A stretch of 64,000 nt of DNA from Streptomyces glomeratus (lineage in GTDB: Bacteria > Actinomycetota > Actinomycetes > Streptomycetales > Streptomycetaceae): positions 248,001 through 312,000 of the forward strand of contig NZ_JAKEEB010000009.1 of the NCBI RefSeq assembly GCF_021462825.1, given 5' to 3'. The notes beneath the pieces were generated by a model, which saw nothing but the letters and a program-made list of their open reading frames with translations, was not told where the DNA came from and made no database searches. Shown in pieces: positions 23,761 to 32,547 of the stretch; position 1 is the stretch's first letter; every line of letters starts with the position of its first letter. The position numbers and the translations under genes were made by a program.

Positions 23761-25049
23761 TGGCAATCCCCTTCCGCGGCCCCGTCGCGGATGGCGAGGG
23801 CGACCAGTAGTTCCAGGAGGTCGGCGATCCGGCGCGGATTGCGGCCGGTGCGTTCCTCGATCCGGCGCAACCGGTAGTGCGCCGTGTTGTGGTGCACCCG
23901 CAGCCGGTCGGCGGCCAGCCGCAGATTGAGGTCCGCCTCCGCGAAGGCCCGGATGGTCGCGGCCAGCGTATCGCCGCGTCTGCGGTCCTCCTCCAGCAGC
24001 AGACGCACGCGCGGATCGACCAGCTGGCGGGCGAGATCGTCGGCGCGCAGCGCCAGGTACTCGAACGGCGACAGCCGCGGCAGCGCCGCCACCCCGCCCC
24101 CGCTGGACACCAGATCGAGGGCGGCCCGCGCCTCCTGGTAGGCGCGCGGCAGTTCGGACGCGCCCCGGGCGACCGTGCTGATGCCCATGGAGAGCATGGT
24201 CCCCTCCCGCGCGAGCCGCTGCTGCACGGCCTCGAAGTGGGCGCAGATGTCCTCCGCGTTCATGCCGGCCCGGACCACGGGCACGGCCACCACCTCGCCG
24301 TGGCGCACGACGACCAGGGTTCTGCCGGCCCAGGGCCCGGCGACGCTGATCGACGCGCTGGTGGCATACCCGTTCTCGGCCGAGACGAGGTCCCCGGTGC
24401 GCGTGTCGCCGACGCACACCGCCACGACCGCCATCATCGCGGAGCGGGGTCCGACGCCGTACGCCTGCGCCGCGGCGAACAGCGGACCGCGCGTCGGTGC
24501 CACGCCGGCCAGGAGCTGGTCCAGGAGATCCCGGCGTTCCCGGTCCGCGTCCGCCACCACGTGCTGCTGGTACTCCACGTAGGCCTGCGCGGCATGGGTG
24601 CTGGCGTAGTCGACGTACCGCATCAGCGGTGTGACGAGGGACAGCGCGGCCTGCTGGGCCTCGGCGGACGTGCCTGCGCAGTCCAGCAGCGCGTCCCACA
24701 GCACCTGCCGACCGACCCGGAAGGCACTGATCCAGTCCTCCAGGGCGAACCCCGCGCGTGCTCTGCGCATGGCTGCCGCGCGGCTGAAGACAAGGTCCTC
24801 CGGGGCGATGTCCCGGTCGCCGGCCAGCGCCGCCAGCTGCATCCGGTAGTGCTCGAGCACCTGTTCTCGTACGTCGTCGAAGAACCGTTCGTCCTGCAGT
24901 GCGTACGACGGGATCTCCGCGCGCATCACATCGACGGCGGTCTCCGCCACCTCCTCGACCCGGTCGTGGACGGCGTGCAGGATGCGGTGCCGCTCCCGGC
25001 GGAGCGGTTCGGAGAGTTGGGGGGTGCCCAGGGGAAGGCCGCGAGGCAT
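23757..25049 (-). CDS. PucR/CdaR-type regulator
   Basis: From the ATG at 25049 the protein has 430 residues. A long N-terminal helical region (RDVMRAEIPSYALQD and SAFRVGRQVLWDALL segments) precedes a GGDEF-like middle part (LSMGISTVARGASELPRAYQEA) and a C-terminal PucR helix-turn-helix with DLNLRLAADRLRVHHNTAHYRL. Such regulators usually respond to a carbon or nitrogen source. It diverges from the liv-type transporter; the inverted repeat at 25148-25165 lies between them and is the probable binding site. Confidence 0.85.
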   Translation of the reverse strand: MPRGLPLGTPQLSEPLRRERHRILHAVHDRVEEVAETAVDVMRAEIPSYALQDERFFDDVREQVLEHYRMQLAALAGDRDIAPEDLVFSRAAAMRRARAGFALEDWISAFRVGRQVLWDALLDCAGTSAEAQQAALSLVTPLMRYVDYASTHAAQAYVEYQQHVVADADRERRDLLDQLLAGVAPTRGPLFAAAQAYGVGPRSAMMAVVAVCVGDTRTGDLVSAENGYATSASISVAGPWAGRTLVVVRHGEVVAVPVVRAGMNAEDICAHFEAVQQRLAREGTMLSMGISTVARGASELPRAYQEARAALDLVSSGGGVAALPRLSPFEYLALRADDLARQLVDPRVRLLLEEDRRRGDTLAATIRAFAEADLNLRLAADRLRVHHNTAHYRLRRIEERTGRNPRRIADLLELLVALAIRDGAAEGDCQ

Positions 25050-25147
25050 GGCGCCGATCGTCGCCGCCGTTTCGTGCTCCGTCAACAGGCCCGGCGTGAG
25101 ACATCTCCCGGAACCTGTGCGCGGCGCACAGCCCGGCGACCGAGAAG

Positions 25148-25165
25148 TTGGGTGCTCACACCCAA
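25148..25165. promoter_or_regulatory. Inverted repeat between PucR-type gene and liv-type operon
   Basis: TTGGGTG-4 bp-CACCCAA has perfect 7-bp arms and lies 72 bp upstream of livG and 99 bp upstream of the regulator ATG. It is a good candidate operator for the PucR-type protein. Confidence 0.65.
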
Positions 25166-25236
25166 TGTGCGCCTGGAACGCCCCCACCTACTGTGACGCT
25201 CGCCCACCCCCCAGCACGTCGGAAGGGGCGTCACTC

Positions 25237-25995
25237 ATGCTCACGGTCGACGGTATCACCGTGCGCTTCGGCGGGATCACGGCACTGGACGGTGTCGCGT
25301 TCACCGTCGAGCCGGGCACCGCCGTAGGGCTCATCGGGCCGAACGGAGCCGGCAAGACCACCTTGTTCAACTGCCTCACCAGGCGCTGCACTCCCGATGC
25401 GGGAGAGGTGCGGTTCGCGGACGAGGACCTGCTGGCCCTTCCGCCGCACGCCGTGGCCGGGCGAGGCATCGCCCGCACCTTCCAGAACCTGGGCCTGTTC
25501 CCGCGGCTCACGGTCCGGGAGAACGTCATGGTCGGCGCCCACAGCCGGGGGCGCACCGGACATCTCGCCGCGGCGCTCCGGCTGCCCCGCGTCCGGCGGG
25601 AGGAGAGGGAACTACGTGATCAGGCAGACGACCTGCTGCGGCAGCTCGGCCTGGCGGACGTCGCCGACCACCCCGCCTCGGGGCTGCCCTTCGGCACGCT
25701 CAAACGGGTCGAACTCGCCCGGGCGCTTGCGGTACGACCCCGGCTGCTCCTGCTCGACGAACCCGTCAACGGGCTCAGTCACGGCGAGGTCGACCGATTC
25801 GCGGATCTGATCCGCTCGGTGCGCCGGCAGTTCGACCTCACGCTCGTGGTGGTCGAACACCACATGGGGTTCGTGATGGGACTGTGCGACAAGGTGGTCT
25901 GTCTCGACTTCGGCCGCAAGATCGCCGAGGGTTCGCCGGAGGACATCCAGCGTGACCCGGCGGTCGTCGAGGCGTACTTGGGGGTGGCCGCATGA
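25237..25995 (+). CDS. livG: Branched-chain amino acid-type ABC ATPase, LivG-like
   Basis: The protein has 252 residues. Walker A GPNGAGKT is at residues 34-41, Walker B is LLLLDEP, and ARTFQNLGLFPRLTVREN is the Q-loop region typical of LivG. The signature is degenerate (PFGTLKRVELARAL), as in many LivG proteins. Its stop overlaps the LivF start (ATGA). It is one of two ATPases driving a five-part importer whose ligand is unknown. Confidence 0.9.
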   Translation: MLTVDGITVRFGGITALDGVAFTVEPGTAVGLIGPNGAGKTTLFNCLTRRCTPDAGEVRFADEDLLALPPHAVAGRGIARTFQNLGLFPRLTVRENVMVGAHSRGRTGHLAAALRLPRVRREERELRDQADDLLRQLGLADVADHPASGLPFGTLKRVELARALAVRPRLLLLDEPVNGLSHGEVDRFADLIRSVRRQFDLTLVVVEHHMGFVMGLCDKVVCLDFGRKIAEGSPEDIQRDPAVVEAYLGVAA

Positions 25996-26798
25996 GCGAG
26001 CCCACCACCGACCGCACCGAGGCGACGCCGGGCGCGGAGCCGGACTTCCTCACGGTCCGGGGCCTGCACGCCGGATACGGTCAGGCCCGCGTGCTCCAAG
26101 GCCTCGACTTCCGTGTCGCCCGCGGCGAGGTGTGCGCGATCCTCGGACCCAACGGCGCGGGCAAGACGACGACGCTGCGGGCGCTGTGCGGCATGGTCCG
26201 CGGCCGCGGCTCGGTGACCTTGAACGGCACGGAACTGCTGGGCCGCTCGCCGGAGCAGACCGCCAGGATCGGCGTGGCCCATGTGCCCGAGGGCCGGGGC
26301 ACCTTCAACGACCTGACGGTCGAGGAGAACCTGCGCGTCGGCGCCCACCTTCGCACCGGTCCCCGGCGGCGGGGCCGTGCCGAACGTGCGGCCGTGGCGG
26401 CCGACCTGGAGAGGATCCACGACTACTTTCCCAGACTGCGCCAGCGGTCGCGTCAGGCCGCCGGCAGCCTCAGCGGCGGGGAGCAGCAGATGCTCGCCAT
26501 CGGCAGGGCGCTCATGCTGCGTCCCTCGCTGCTGCTCCTGGACGAGCCGTCCCTGGGACTCGCGCCGCTGGTCACCCGTGAGCTGTTCGAGATCATCCGG
26601 GCCGTCAACGAGGAGGAAGGCACCACCGTGGTCGTCGTCGAGCAGAACGCCCAGCTCGCGCTGGGCATCGCGCACCGGGCCCACGTACTGGAGGCGGGCC
26701 GCCTGGTGCTGTCCGGACCCGCCGCACAGATCCGGGAGGACGGGCAGGTCGCCGAGGTGTATCTCGGCGTCTCCGTCCGCTCCCGGAAGGCCGGGTGA
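25992..26798 (+). CDS. livF: Branched-chain amino acid-type ABC ATPase, LivF-like
   Basis: The protein has 268 residues. A 15-residue polar extension precedes the ABC domain. Walker A is GPNGAGKTTTLRAL, the Q-loop segment HVPEGRGTFNDLTVEENL is LivF-like, the signature LSGGEQQMLAIGRAL is intact and Walker B is LLLLDEPSLGLAP. It overlaps livG and livH by 4 bp each. It pairs with LivG on the LivHM channel. Confidence 0.92.
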   Translation: MSEPTTDRTEATPGAEPDFLTVRGLHAGYGQARVLQGLDFRVARGEVCAILGPNGAGKTTTLRALCGMVRGRGSVTLNGTELLGRSPEQTARIGVAHVPEGRGTFNDLTVEENLRVGAHLRTGPRRRGRAERAAVAADLERIHDYFPRLRQRSRQAAGSLSGGEQQMLAIGRALMLRPSLLLLDEPSLGLAPLVTRELFEIIRAVNEEEGTTVVVVEQNAQLALGIAHRAHVLEAGRLVLSGPAAQIREDGQVAEVYLGVSVRSRKAG

Positions 26799-27685
26799 AC
26801 GCCGTGACCGATTTTCTCCGGCAAGTGGTGGAGGGACTGGGCTCCGGCGCGGTGTACGCCAGCCTGGCGCTGGCCCTGGTACTGATCCACCGGTTCACGG
26901 GGATCGTCAACCTGGCGCAGGGCGAGCTGGCCATGCTCTCGACGTACGTCGCCTGGCAACTGGTGGCTTCCGGGATGCCGTTCTGGCTGGCGCTGCCGGT
27001 CACCCTCGTCGTGTCCTTCGCCGGCGGCATGCTGGTCGAGCGGATCGTCATCCGCCCCGTGCAGGGCGCGCCCGAGCTGACCGTGGTCATCGTCACGGTC
27101 GGCCTCTTCATCTTCGTCAACGCGATGGCCGGCCTGATCTGGTCGTTCACCGTGAAGGACTTCCCCCAGCCGTTCCCCGACGGGGGGATCGAGATGGCCG
27201 GGGTGCGCGTGGACTGGTCGACGCTCGGGATCATCGGCGTGGTGGCCGTCGTGATGGGCTTGCTCTATCTGCTGTTCCAGCACACCTCCGTCGGCCTCGT
27301 GATGCGGGCGGTCGCCTGCAACCCCTCCTCCGCCCGGCTGTCGGGCATCCGGGTGGGCCGGGTGCTGATGCTCGGCTGGGGATTGGCCGCGACGGTCGGC
27401 GCGCTGTCGGGTGTGCTCGTCGCCCCCGTGCTGTTCCTGGAGCCCAACATGATGGGCGGAGTCCTGATCTACGCGTTCGCCGCGGCCACCCTCGGGGGCT
27501 TCGACAGTCCGGTCGGCGCGGTCGTCGGCGGCCTGTTCGTGGGCGTCGCCGAGACGCTGACCGGGGCATACGTGGACGTGATCGGTGCCGATCTGAAGGT
27601 GGGCGTCCCTCTCGTGATCATTCTGGCGGTGTTGCTGGTGCGGCCCCAGGGCCTCTTCGGACGGGCGGCGGTGGAGCGCGCATGA
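26795..27685 (+). CDS. livH: Branched-chain amino acid-type permease, LivH-like
   Basis: The protein has 296 residues from a GTG at 26795 overlapping the livF stop. It has about eight membrane segments, beginning GLGSGAVYASLALALVLIHRFTG, the LivH opening, and the motif GIVNLAQGELAMLSTY. The cytoplasmic loop MRAVACNPSSARLSGI contacts the ATPases. GGFDSPVGAVVGGLFVGVAE is also characteristic. Confidence 0.92.
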   Translation: MNAVTDFLRQVVEGLGSGAVYASLALALVLIHRFTGIVNLAQGELAMLSTYVAWQLVASGMPFWLALPVTLVVSFAGGMLVERIVIRPVQGAPELTVVIVTVGLFIFVNAMAGLIWSFTVKDFPQPFPDGGIEMAGVRVDWSTLGIIGVVAVVMGLLYLLFQHTSVGLVMRAVACNPSSARLSGIRVGRVLMLGWGLAATVGALSGVLVAPVLFLEPNMMGGVLIYAFAAATLGGFDSPVGAVVGGLFVGVAETLTGAYVDVIGADLKVGVPLVIILAVLLVRPQGLFGRAAVERA

Positions 27686-28827
27686 GCACCATCACCGCGG
27701 CACTCGGCAGCGACCGGGCCCGGCGGCTGCGAGCCGCGCTCACCGGGCTGCTCGCGGCGGCAGCCGCCGTCGGCGCACCGTTCTACTTCGCCCCCTTCCA
27801 GGTCTTCCAGCTGACCATGGTCCTCCTGTACGCCGTGGCGCTGGCCGGCCTGAACCTGCTGGTCGGCTTCGGCGGGCAGATCTCGCTCGGGCACGGCGCG
27901 TTCTTCGCGGCGGGGGCCTACACGGCGGCGGTCATGCTCGACCGGTACGACACCGGCCACCTGGCCACACTGCCGGTCGCGGCCGCCGGTTGCTTCGTGC
28001 TGGGCCTCGGGTTCGGGGTGCCGGCGCTGCGGCTGCGCGGGCTGTACCTGGCCCTGGTCACCCTCTCGTTCGCGGTGTTCCTGCCGCCCTTGCTCAAGCG
28101 GCTCCAATCGGTGACGGGCGGCTCCATGGGCCTGACCGTGGACAAACTGGAGCCGCCCGCGTGGAGCGGGCTCGCGGAGGACCAGTGGATGTACTTCGCC
28201 GTCCTCGCCGTCACCGCGGTCGTCCTGCTGCTCGCCCGCAACCTGCTGCGGTCCCGGGTCGGCCGGGCACTGCTCGCCGTGCGGGACAACGAGAGCGCCG
28301 CCGAGGTCATGGGCGTGCGGCTGTCCCTGCACAAGACCCTCGCCTTCGCCTGGAGCGCGATGTTCGCTGGCGTCGCGGGATGTCTGTACACCTGGGTGAT
28401 CGGCTTCGTCTCGCCCGACTCCTTCAGCTTCGTTCTGTCCATCACGCTGCTGGCCGGACTGGTGGTCGGCGGGCTCGCCTCGCTGTACGGGCCCCTGCTG
28501 GGGGCGGCGTTCGTGATGTACGTGCCAAGCGTGTCCCAGGACGTCAGCGAGGCGGCACCGGGAGTGGTGTTCGGCCTGCTGATCATCGCGGTGATGTTCG
28601 CGGCCCCGACGGGACTGGCCGGTCTGCCGGGCCGTGTCCGGGGTGCTCTCGCCCGTCGGGCGACCCGCGCCGCCACCCTCGACCGAACGCCCGGGGCCCC
28701 GTCCGCACCTGGCGCGAACCCGAAGTCCCTGGCCGAACCCGGGCCCGCCGCGGTCCTCACCCCCGCGGAACCCGCAGCTGTCGATGCCGACCCCGTGGGC
28801 GCACCGCCCCGCACGGAAAAGGAATGA
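27682..28827 (+). CDS. livM: Branched-chain amino acid-type permease, LivM-like
   Basis: The protein has 381 residues. Membrane segments run from about residue 15 to 315, with GLNLLVGFGGQISLGHGAFFAAGAY and the coupling loop VRDNESAAEVMGV, both hallmarks of LivM. The C-terminal 65 residues are Pro/Ala-rich, unlike the membrane part, and are probably a disordered cytoplasmic tail. The ATG overlaps the livH stop. Confidence 0.9.
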   Translation: MSTITAALGSDRARRLRAALTGLLAAAAAVGAPFYFAPFQVFQLTMVLLYAVALAGLNLLVGFGGQISLGHGAFFAAGAYTAAVMLDRYDTGHLATLPVAAAGCFVLGLGFGVPALRLRGLYLALVTLSFAVFLPPLLKRLQSVTGGSMGLTVDKLEPPAWSGLAEDQWMYFAVLAVTAVVLLLARNLLRSRVGRALLAVRDNESAAEVMGVRLSLHKTLAFAWSAMFAGVAGCLYTWVIGFVSPDSFSFVLSITLLAGLVVGGLASLYGPLLGAAFVMYVPSVSQDVSEAAPGVVFGLLIIAVMFAAPTGLAGLPGRVRGALARRATRAATLDRTPGAPSAPGANPKSLAEPGPAAVLTPAEPAAVDADPVGAPPRTEKE

Positions 28828-28832
28828 ATCAC

Positions 28833-30110
28833 ATGCGCAAGACGACCGCTCTGCGGGCGGCCGCGGCCGCGACCGCCGCCCTTCTCACCGCGACCGCCTG
28901 CAGCAGCCAGCGCGGGCAGAACGACCAGAGCACCGCCGCCGGTGGCGCGTGCAAGGGCCAGCAGACCACCGGCATCACCGACAAGACCATCAAGCTGGGC
29001 GGGGTGTACCCGCTGTCGGGACCTGCTTCCGCCTACGGCACCATCAGCAAGGGTGTGGCCGCCTACTTCAAGTACGTCAATGCCCAGGGCGGCATAGACG
29101 GCCGCAAGGTGGAGTTCGTCGTCCGTGACGACGGCTACCAACCGCCCAAGGCCGTCGAGGAGACCCGCAGGCTGGTCGAGCAGGAGAAGGTCTTCGCCGT
29201 GTTCCAGACCCTGGGCACCCCCTCCACGGCGGCCGTGTGGGACTACCTCGGCCGGCAGAAGGTGCCGCAGCCCTTCGTCGCCACCGGCGCCTCCGTCTGG
29301 GGCACGGACGACAGGCATCCATGGACCATCGGGTGGCAGCCCAACTACGTGGCCGAGGCCCGCGTGTACGCCAAGTACCTCAAGGACGAGCGGCCCAAGG
29401 CCAAAGTCGCGGTCCTCTACCAGAACGACGACTTCGGCAAGGACCTGCTCGGCGGGTTCAAGAAGGCCGTCGCCGGCAGTGGCGTCAAGGTGGTCGCCGA
29501 GGAGAGCTACGAGGTCACCGACCCTTCCGTGTCCGCACAGATGGCGAGCCTCTCCCGCTCCAAGGCGGACGTGCTCCTGGACGTCACCACGCCCAAGTTC
29601 GGCAGCCAGGCGCTTGCCGCCGACGCCAAGGACACCGAGTGGAACCCGCTGCACATCCTGAACAACGTGGCCTCGTCCGCCGCCGTGCTCCAGCCCGTCG
29701 GGTTCAAGAACGTCCAGGGCGTGGTCTCGGCGACCTACTTCAAGGACCCCGCCGACCCGCAGTGGGCCGATGACCCGGAGGTGAAGACGTACAGGGACGC
29801 CCTGCACAGGTACGCGCCCGACGCCGACCCGGCCAACCAGTTCAACGCCTATGGCTGGGCCGTCGCCTCCAGCCTGCACAAGGCCCTGGACGCCATGAAG
29901 TGTCCGACCAGGGAGGGGCTGCGGGACGCCGTGCGCAATCTGAAGGACGTGAAGGTGGGCATGCTGCTGCCCGGAGTCACCATGTCCACGGGTCCCGGCG
30001 ACGCCTTCCCGCTGGAGACGATGCAGCTGATGCGGTTCAAGGGCGAGCGGTGGCAGCTGTTCGGCAAGCCGGTGGACACCCGTGAGGAGTTCGGCCCGCT
30101 CACGAAGTGA
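28833..30110 (+). CDS. livK: Branched-chain amino acid-type substrate-binding lipoprotein, LivK-like
   Basis: The protein has 425 residues. A signal peptide ends in the lipobox LTATAC near residue 23. The mature part begins IKLGGVYPLSGPASAYGTISKG, the start of type I periplasmic binding folds of the Leu/Ile/Val class, and has VAVLYQNDDFGKDLLGGFK. AAGG alongside GAAAAGGA supports ATG 28833; ATG 28824 is in frame. A hairpin follows the stop, so this is the last gene of the operon. Confidence 0.9.
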   Translation: MRKTTALRAAAAATAALLTATACSSQRGQNDQSTAAGGACKGQQTTGITDKTIKLGGVYPLSGPASAYGTISKGVAAYFKYVNAQGGIDGRKVEFVVRDDGYQPPKAVEETRRLVEQEKVFAVFQTLGTPSTAAVWDYLGRQKVPQPFVATGASVWGTDDRHPWTIGWQPNYVAEARVYAKYLKDERPKAKVAVLYQNDDFGKDLLGGFKKAVAGSGVKVVAEESYEVTDPSVSAQMASLSRSKADVLLDVTTPKFGSQALAADAKDTEWNPLHILNNVASSAAVLQPVGFKNVQGVVSATYFKDPADPQWADDPEVKTYRDALHRYAPDADPANQFNAYGWAVASSLHKALDAMKCPTREGLRDAVRNLKDVKVGMLLPGVTMSTGPGDAFPLETMQLMRFKGERWQLFGKPVDTREEFGPLTK

Positions 30111-30116
30111 TCCGGC

Positions 30117-30160
30117 GGGGGCGGTCCCGGTCCATGCCCTGATCCTTGGGGACCGCCCCC
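30117..30160. terminator. Hairpin terminator after livK
   Basis: A 12-bp stem (GGGGGCGGTCCC and GGGACCGCCCCC) closes on a 20-nt loop, 7 bp after the livK stop. It should end the liv-type operon. Confidence 0.7.
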
Positions 30161-30161
30161 C

Positions 30162-30189
30162 GGTGACCGGTCACTGGTCACCGGTCACC
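30162..30189. repeat. Second inverted repeat after livK
   Basis: Ten-bp arms GGTGACCGGT and ACCGGTCACC are separated by 8 nt that contain a further GGTC/CACTGG half-site. It may be a second terminator hairpin or a nested operator. Confidence 0.45.
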
Positions 30190-30254
30190 GGGGGAGCGGG
30201 AGGAACAGGGGCCGTCGGCGCACGATGCCGACTGACTGGAATGCACGCGATCCG

Positions 30255-30276
30255 GTGTGTGGTAAACCTCACACAC
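30255..30276. promoter_or_regulatory. Inverted repeat upstream of oxidoreductase operon
   Basis: Seven-bp arms GTGTGTG and CACACAC are separated by 8 nt, 56 bp before the oxidoreductase ATG. It may be a second regulator site beside the one at 30283. Confidence 0.45.
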
Positions 30277-30282
30277 GTGACA

Positions 30283-30298
30283 TACCTACTGGTCGGTA
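30283..30298. promoter_or_regulatory. TetR-type operator shared with the hydrolase operon
   Basis: TACCTAC-TG-GTCGGTA matches the site at 22361-22376 at 15 of 16 positions. It lies 34 bp before the oxidoreductase ATG, a position for repression. One TetR protein probably controls both operons. Confidence 0.65.
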
Positions 30299-30332
30299 CT
30301 CTGCGGCGAAGCCGCGAACGACAGGAGGCGCG

Positions 30333-31340
30333 ATGTCTGTGACCAACCGCCAGATACGTCTGGCAGCCCGCCCCGTGGGCGAGGTGAAACCCGATGACTG
30401 GGAGCACTGTTCGGGTCCCGTCGACGAGCCGGGCCCGGGCCGCTTCGCGGGCCGGACGCGCGTCATCTCCCTGGATCCGGCGATGCGGGGCTGGCTGGAC
30501 GACCGTCCCTCCTACCTGCCGCCCGTGGGCATCGGCGAGGTCATGCGCGCCGGGTCGGTCATCGAGGTCACCGCATCCCGCCATCCCGACTTCCGGCCCG
30601 GTGATCACGTGGTCGGCACGTTCGGAGTCCAGGAGTACGTGGTCTCCGACGGCAGGGGCGCCATGAAGGTCGACACTACCCTCGCCCCGGCCTCGACGTA
30701 TCTGGGCGCGCTGGGCATGCCGGGCATGACCGCCTACTTCGGCCTGCTGGAGGTCGGGGCCCTGAAGGAGGGCGAGACCGTGGTGGTGTCGGGGGCGGCC
30801 GGCGCCGTCGGCACCATCGTGGGTCAGATCGCGAAGGCCAAAGGCTGCCGGGTCGTGGGCATCGCCGGAGGGCCGGAGAAGTGCGCGTTGCTCACCGGCG
30901 AACTGGGATTCGATGCGGCGATCGACTACCGCGCCGAAGACGTCAGAAAAGCGCTGCGCAGGGAGGCCCCCGACGGCATCGACGTGTACTTCGACAACGT
31001 GGGCGGAGACATTCTCGACGCCGCCCTGACCCGGCTGGCGATGCACGCGCGCGTCGTGGTCTGCGGTGCGATCAGCCAGTACAACAACGCCACGCCGGTC
31101 CAGGGTCCCTCCAACTACCTCTCGCTGCTCGTGCGTCGCGCCCGCATGGAGGGCTTCGTCGTCTTCGACTACGCCAAGCGCTATGCGCAGGCCGCGCAGG
31201 AGATCTCCGCGTGGATCGGCGCCGGCCGTATCAGGGTCAAGGAACACGTGGTGCGGGGGAGTGTGGACGACTTCCCCGAGACGTTGCAGATGCTCTTCCG
31301 CGGCGAGAACGTGGGCAAGCTCGTTCTGGAGCTGGCGTGA
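30333..31340 (+). CDS. NADP-dependent medium-chain oxidoreductase (2-alkenal reductase/CurA-like)
   Basis: The protein has 335 residues. AGGAGG precedes the ATG. The N-terminal RQIRLAARPVGEVKPDDW is typical of zinc-free medium-chain reductases of the PTGR/CurA group. The NADPH fold has VVVSGAAGAVGTIVGQIAK and GGPEKCALLTGELGFDAAIDY. YFDNVGGDILDAAL and GAISQYN complete the family pattern. It reduces activated C=C bonds in enones or enals. The SDR gene downstream is coupled to it by a GTGA overlap. Confidence 0.9.
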   Translation: MSVTNRQIRLAARPVGEVKPDDWEHCSGPVDEPGPGRFAGRTRVISLDPAMRGWLDDRPSYLPPVGIGEVMRAGSVIEVTASRHPDFRPGDHVVGTFGVQEYVVSDGRGAMKVDTTLAPASTYLGALGMPGMTAYFGLLEVGALKEGETVVVSGAAGAVGTIVGQIAKAKGCRVVGIAGGPEKCALLTGELGFDAAIDYRAEDVRKALRREAPDGIDVYFDNVGGDILDAALTRLAMHARVVVCGAISQYNNATPVQGPSNYLSLLVRRARMEGFVVFDYAKRYAQAAQEISAWIGAGRIRVKEHVVRGSVDDFPETLQMLFRGENVGKLVLELA

Positions 31341-32140
31341 TCTCCGGCGAGAGCAGGGCCGCCGACCGGCCCGGAGAGACGGACGGCTCCGCGCTGCGCG
31401 GCAAGGTGGCGATCGTCACCGGGGGTGCCAGCGGACTGGGCCGGGCCATGGCGCTGACGCTGGGCAAGGCGGGGGCGCGGGTGGTAGTCGCGGACCTCGA
31501 CGTGCGAGGCGGCCGCGAGGTGGCCGACATGGTCGGCGGGCATTTCCGCGCCTGTGACGTCTCCGACCTCGACGCCAACCGTGCGCTGGTGGACTTCGCC
31601 CGGGAGCAGTGCGGCGGCGTCGACATCGCGTTGCTCAACGCCGGGGTGGCCACCGGGTGCGGCGTCGGCGAGGACTTCGACCCGGCGCGTTACCGCCGCG
31701 CGATGGGGGCCAACCTCGACGGCGTGGTCTTCGGCACCCATGCGGTCCTGCCCGCGCTTCGGGCTCGCGGCGGAGGGGCGATCGTGGCGACCTCGTCCCT
31801 CGCGGGTCTGGCGGCGGTACCGCTCGACCCCCTGTATGCGGCCAACAAGCATGCGGTCGTGGGACTTACGCGTTCCCTGGGACCGGCACTCGCCGCGGAG
31901 AACGTGCGCTTCAACGCCGTCTGCCCCGGGTTCGCCGAGTCGCGGATCATCGATCCGCTGCGTGACATGCTCTCGGAGCAGGGGCTGCCGATCATCCCGG
32001 CTCAGGTCGTGGCGGACACGGTGCTGCGGATCCTCACCGGGGACGGCACCGGGGAGTGCTGGTTCATCCAGGTCGACCGCGACCCGGAGCCGTTCCGTTT
32101 CCGCACCGTCCCCGGTCCGGGCAAGCCTGCCGGCACCTGA
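31337..32140 (+). CDS. Short-chain dehydrogenase/reductase
   Basis: The protein has 267 residues from a GTG at 31337 that overlaps the previous stop. The cofactor motif is TGGASGLGRA near residue 27, D in VVADLDVRGG suggests NAD preference, and the catalytic pair is Y-x3-K in PLYAANKHAVVG. N in LLNAGV is the usual structural residue. Together with the reductase it could process an unsaturated alcohol or ketone. Its 3' end lies in copy 1 of a 212-bp tandem duplication. Confidence 0.9.
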   Translation: MISGESRAADRPGETDGSALRGKVAIVTGGASGLGRAMALTLGKAGARVVVADLDVRGGREVADMVGGHFRACDVSDLDANRALVDFAREQCGGVDIALLNAGVATGCGVGEDFDPARYRRAMGANLDGVVFGTHAVLPALRARGGGAIVATSSLAGLAAVPLDPLYAANKHAVVGLTRSLGPALAAENVRFNAVCPGFAESRIIDPLRDMLSEQGLPIIPAQVVADTVLRILTGDGTGECWFIQVDRDPEPFRFRTVPGPGKPAGT

Positions 32141-32547
32141 GAACGCTCGCGGCAGCCCGTGTCGGCCGCGGGCTGCCGTCTCGCTGCGGGCGGCTTCGCC
32201 CCGTACCACCACCGTGGTGGAGCCCCTCGCCCCTGGGGGCCCGCCCGCAGGCGCTTTCAGGGGCGGGTGGCTGCGGGCTGCGCTGAGAAGGCGCGCTCCA
32301 GCAGGGCGTACAGGGTGTCCCGCTCCTGCTCGTCGAGCCTGCCGGCACCTGAGAACGCTGGCGGCAGCTCGTGCGTGCCGCGGGCTGCCGTCTCGCTGCG
32401 GGCGGCTTCGCCCCGTACCACCACCGTGGTGGAGCCCCTCGCCCCTGGGGGCCCGCCCGCAGGCGCTTTCAGGGGCGGGTGGCTGCGGGCTGCGCTGAGA
32501 AGGCGCGCTCCAGCAGGGCGTACAGGGTGTCCCGCTCCTGCTCGTCG
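32124..32547. repeat. 212-bp tandem duplication across a convergent gene junction
   Basis: Copy 1 (32124-32335) and copy 2 (32336-32547) are head to tail. They are identical except for five bases within about 25 bp at the terminator hairpin (copy 1 about 32147-32165). The unit contains the last codons of the SDR gene, the terminator and the last 26 codons of the MarR gene. The SDR uses copy 1 and MarR uses copy 2, so neither gene is broken and the middle holds two dead gene ends. The 7-bp AGCCTGC occurs at 32124, 32336 and 32548, which suggests duplication through microhomology. Confidence 0.9.
32151..32177. terminator. Terminator hairpin after the SDR gene
   Basis: Nine-bp arms GGCAGCCCG and CGGGCTGCC are separated by a 9-nt loop, 11 bp after the SDR stop. 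The duplicate at 32363-32389 has one changed base in the left arm that leaves a G-T pair. Confidence 0.65.
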
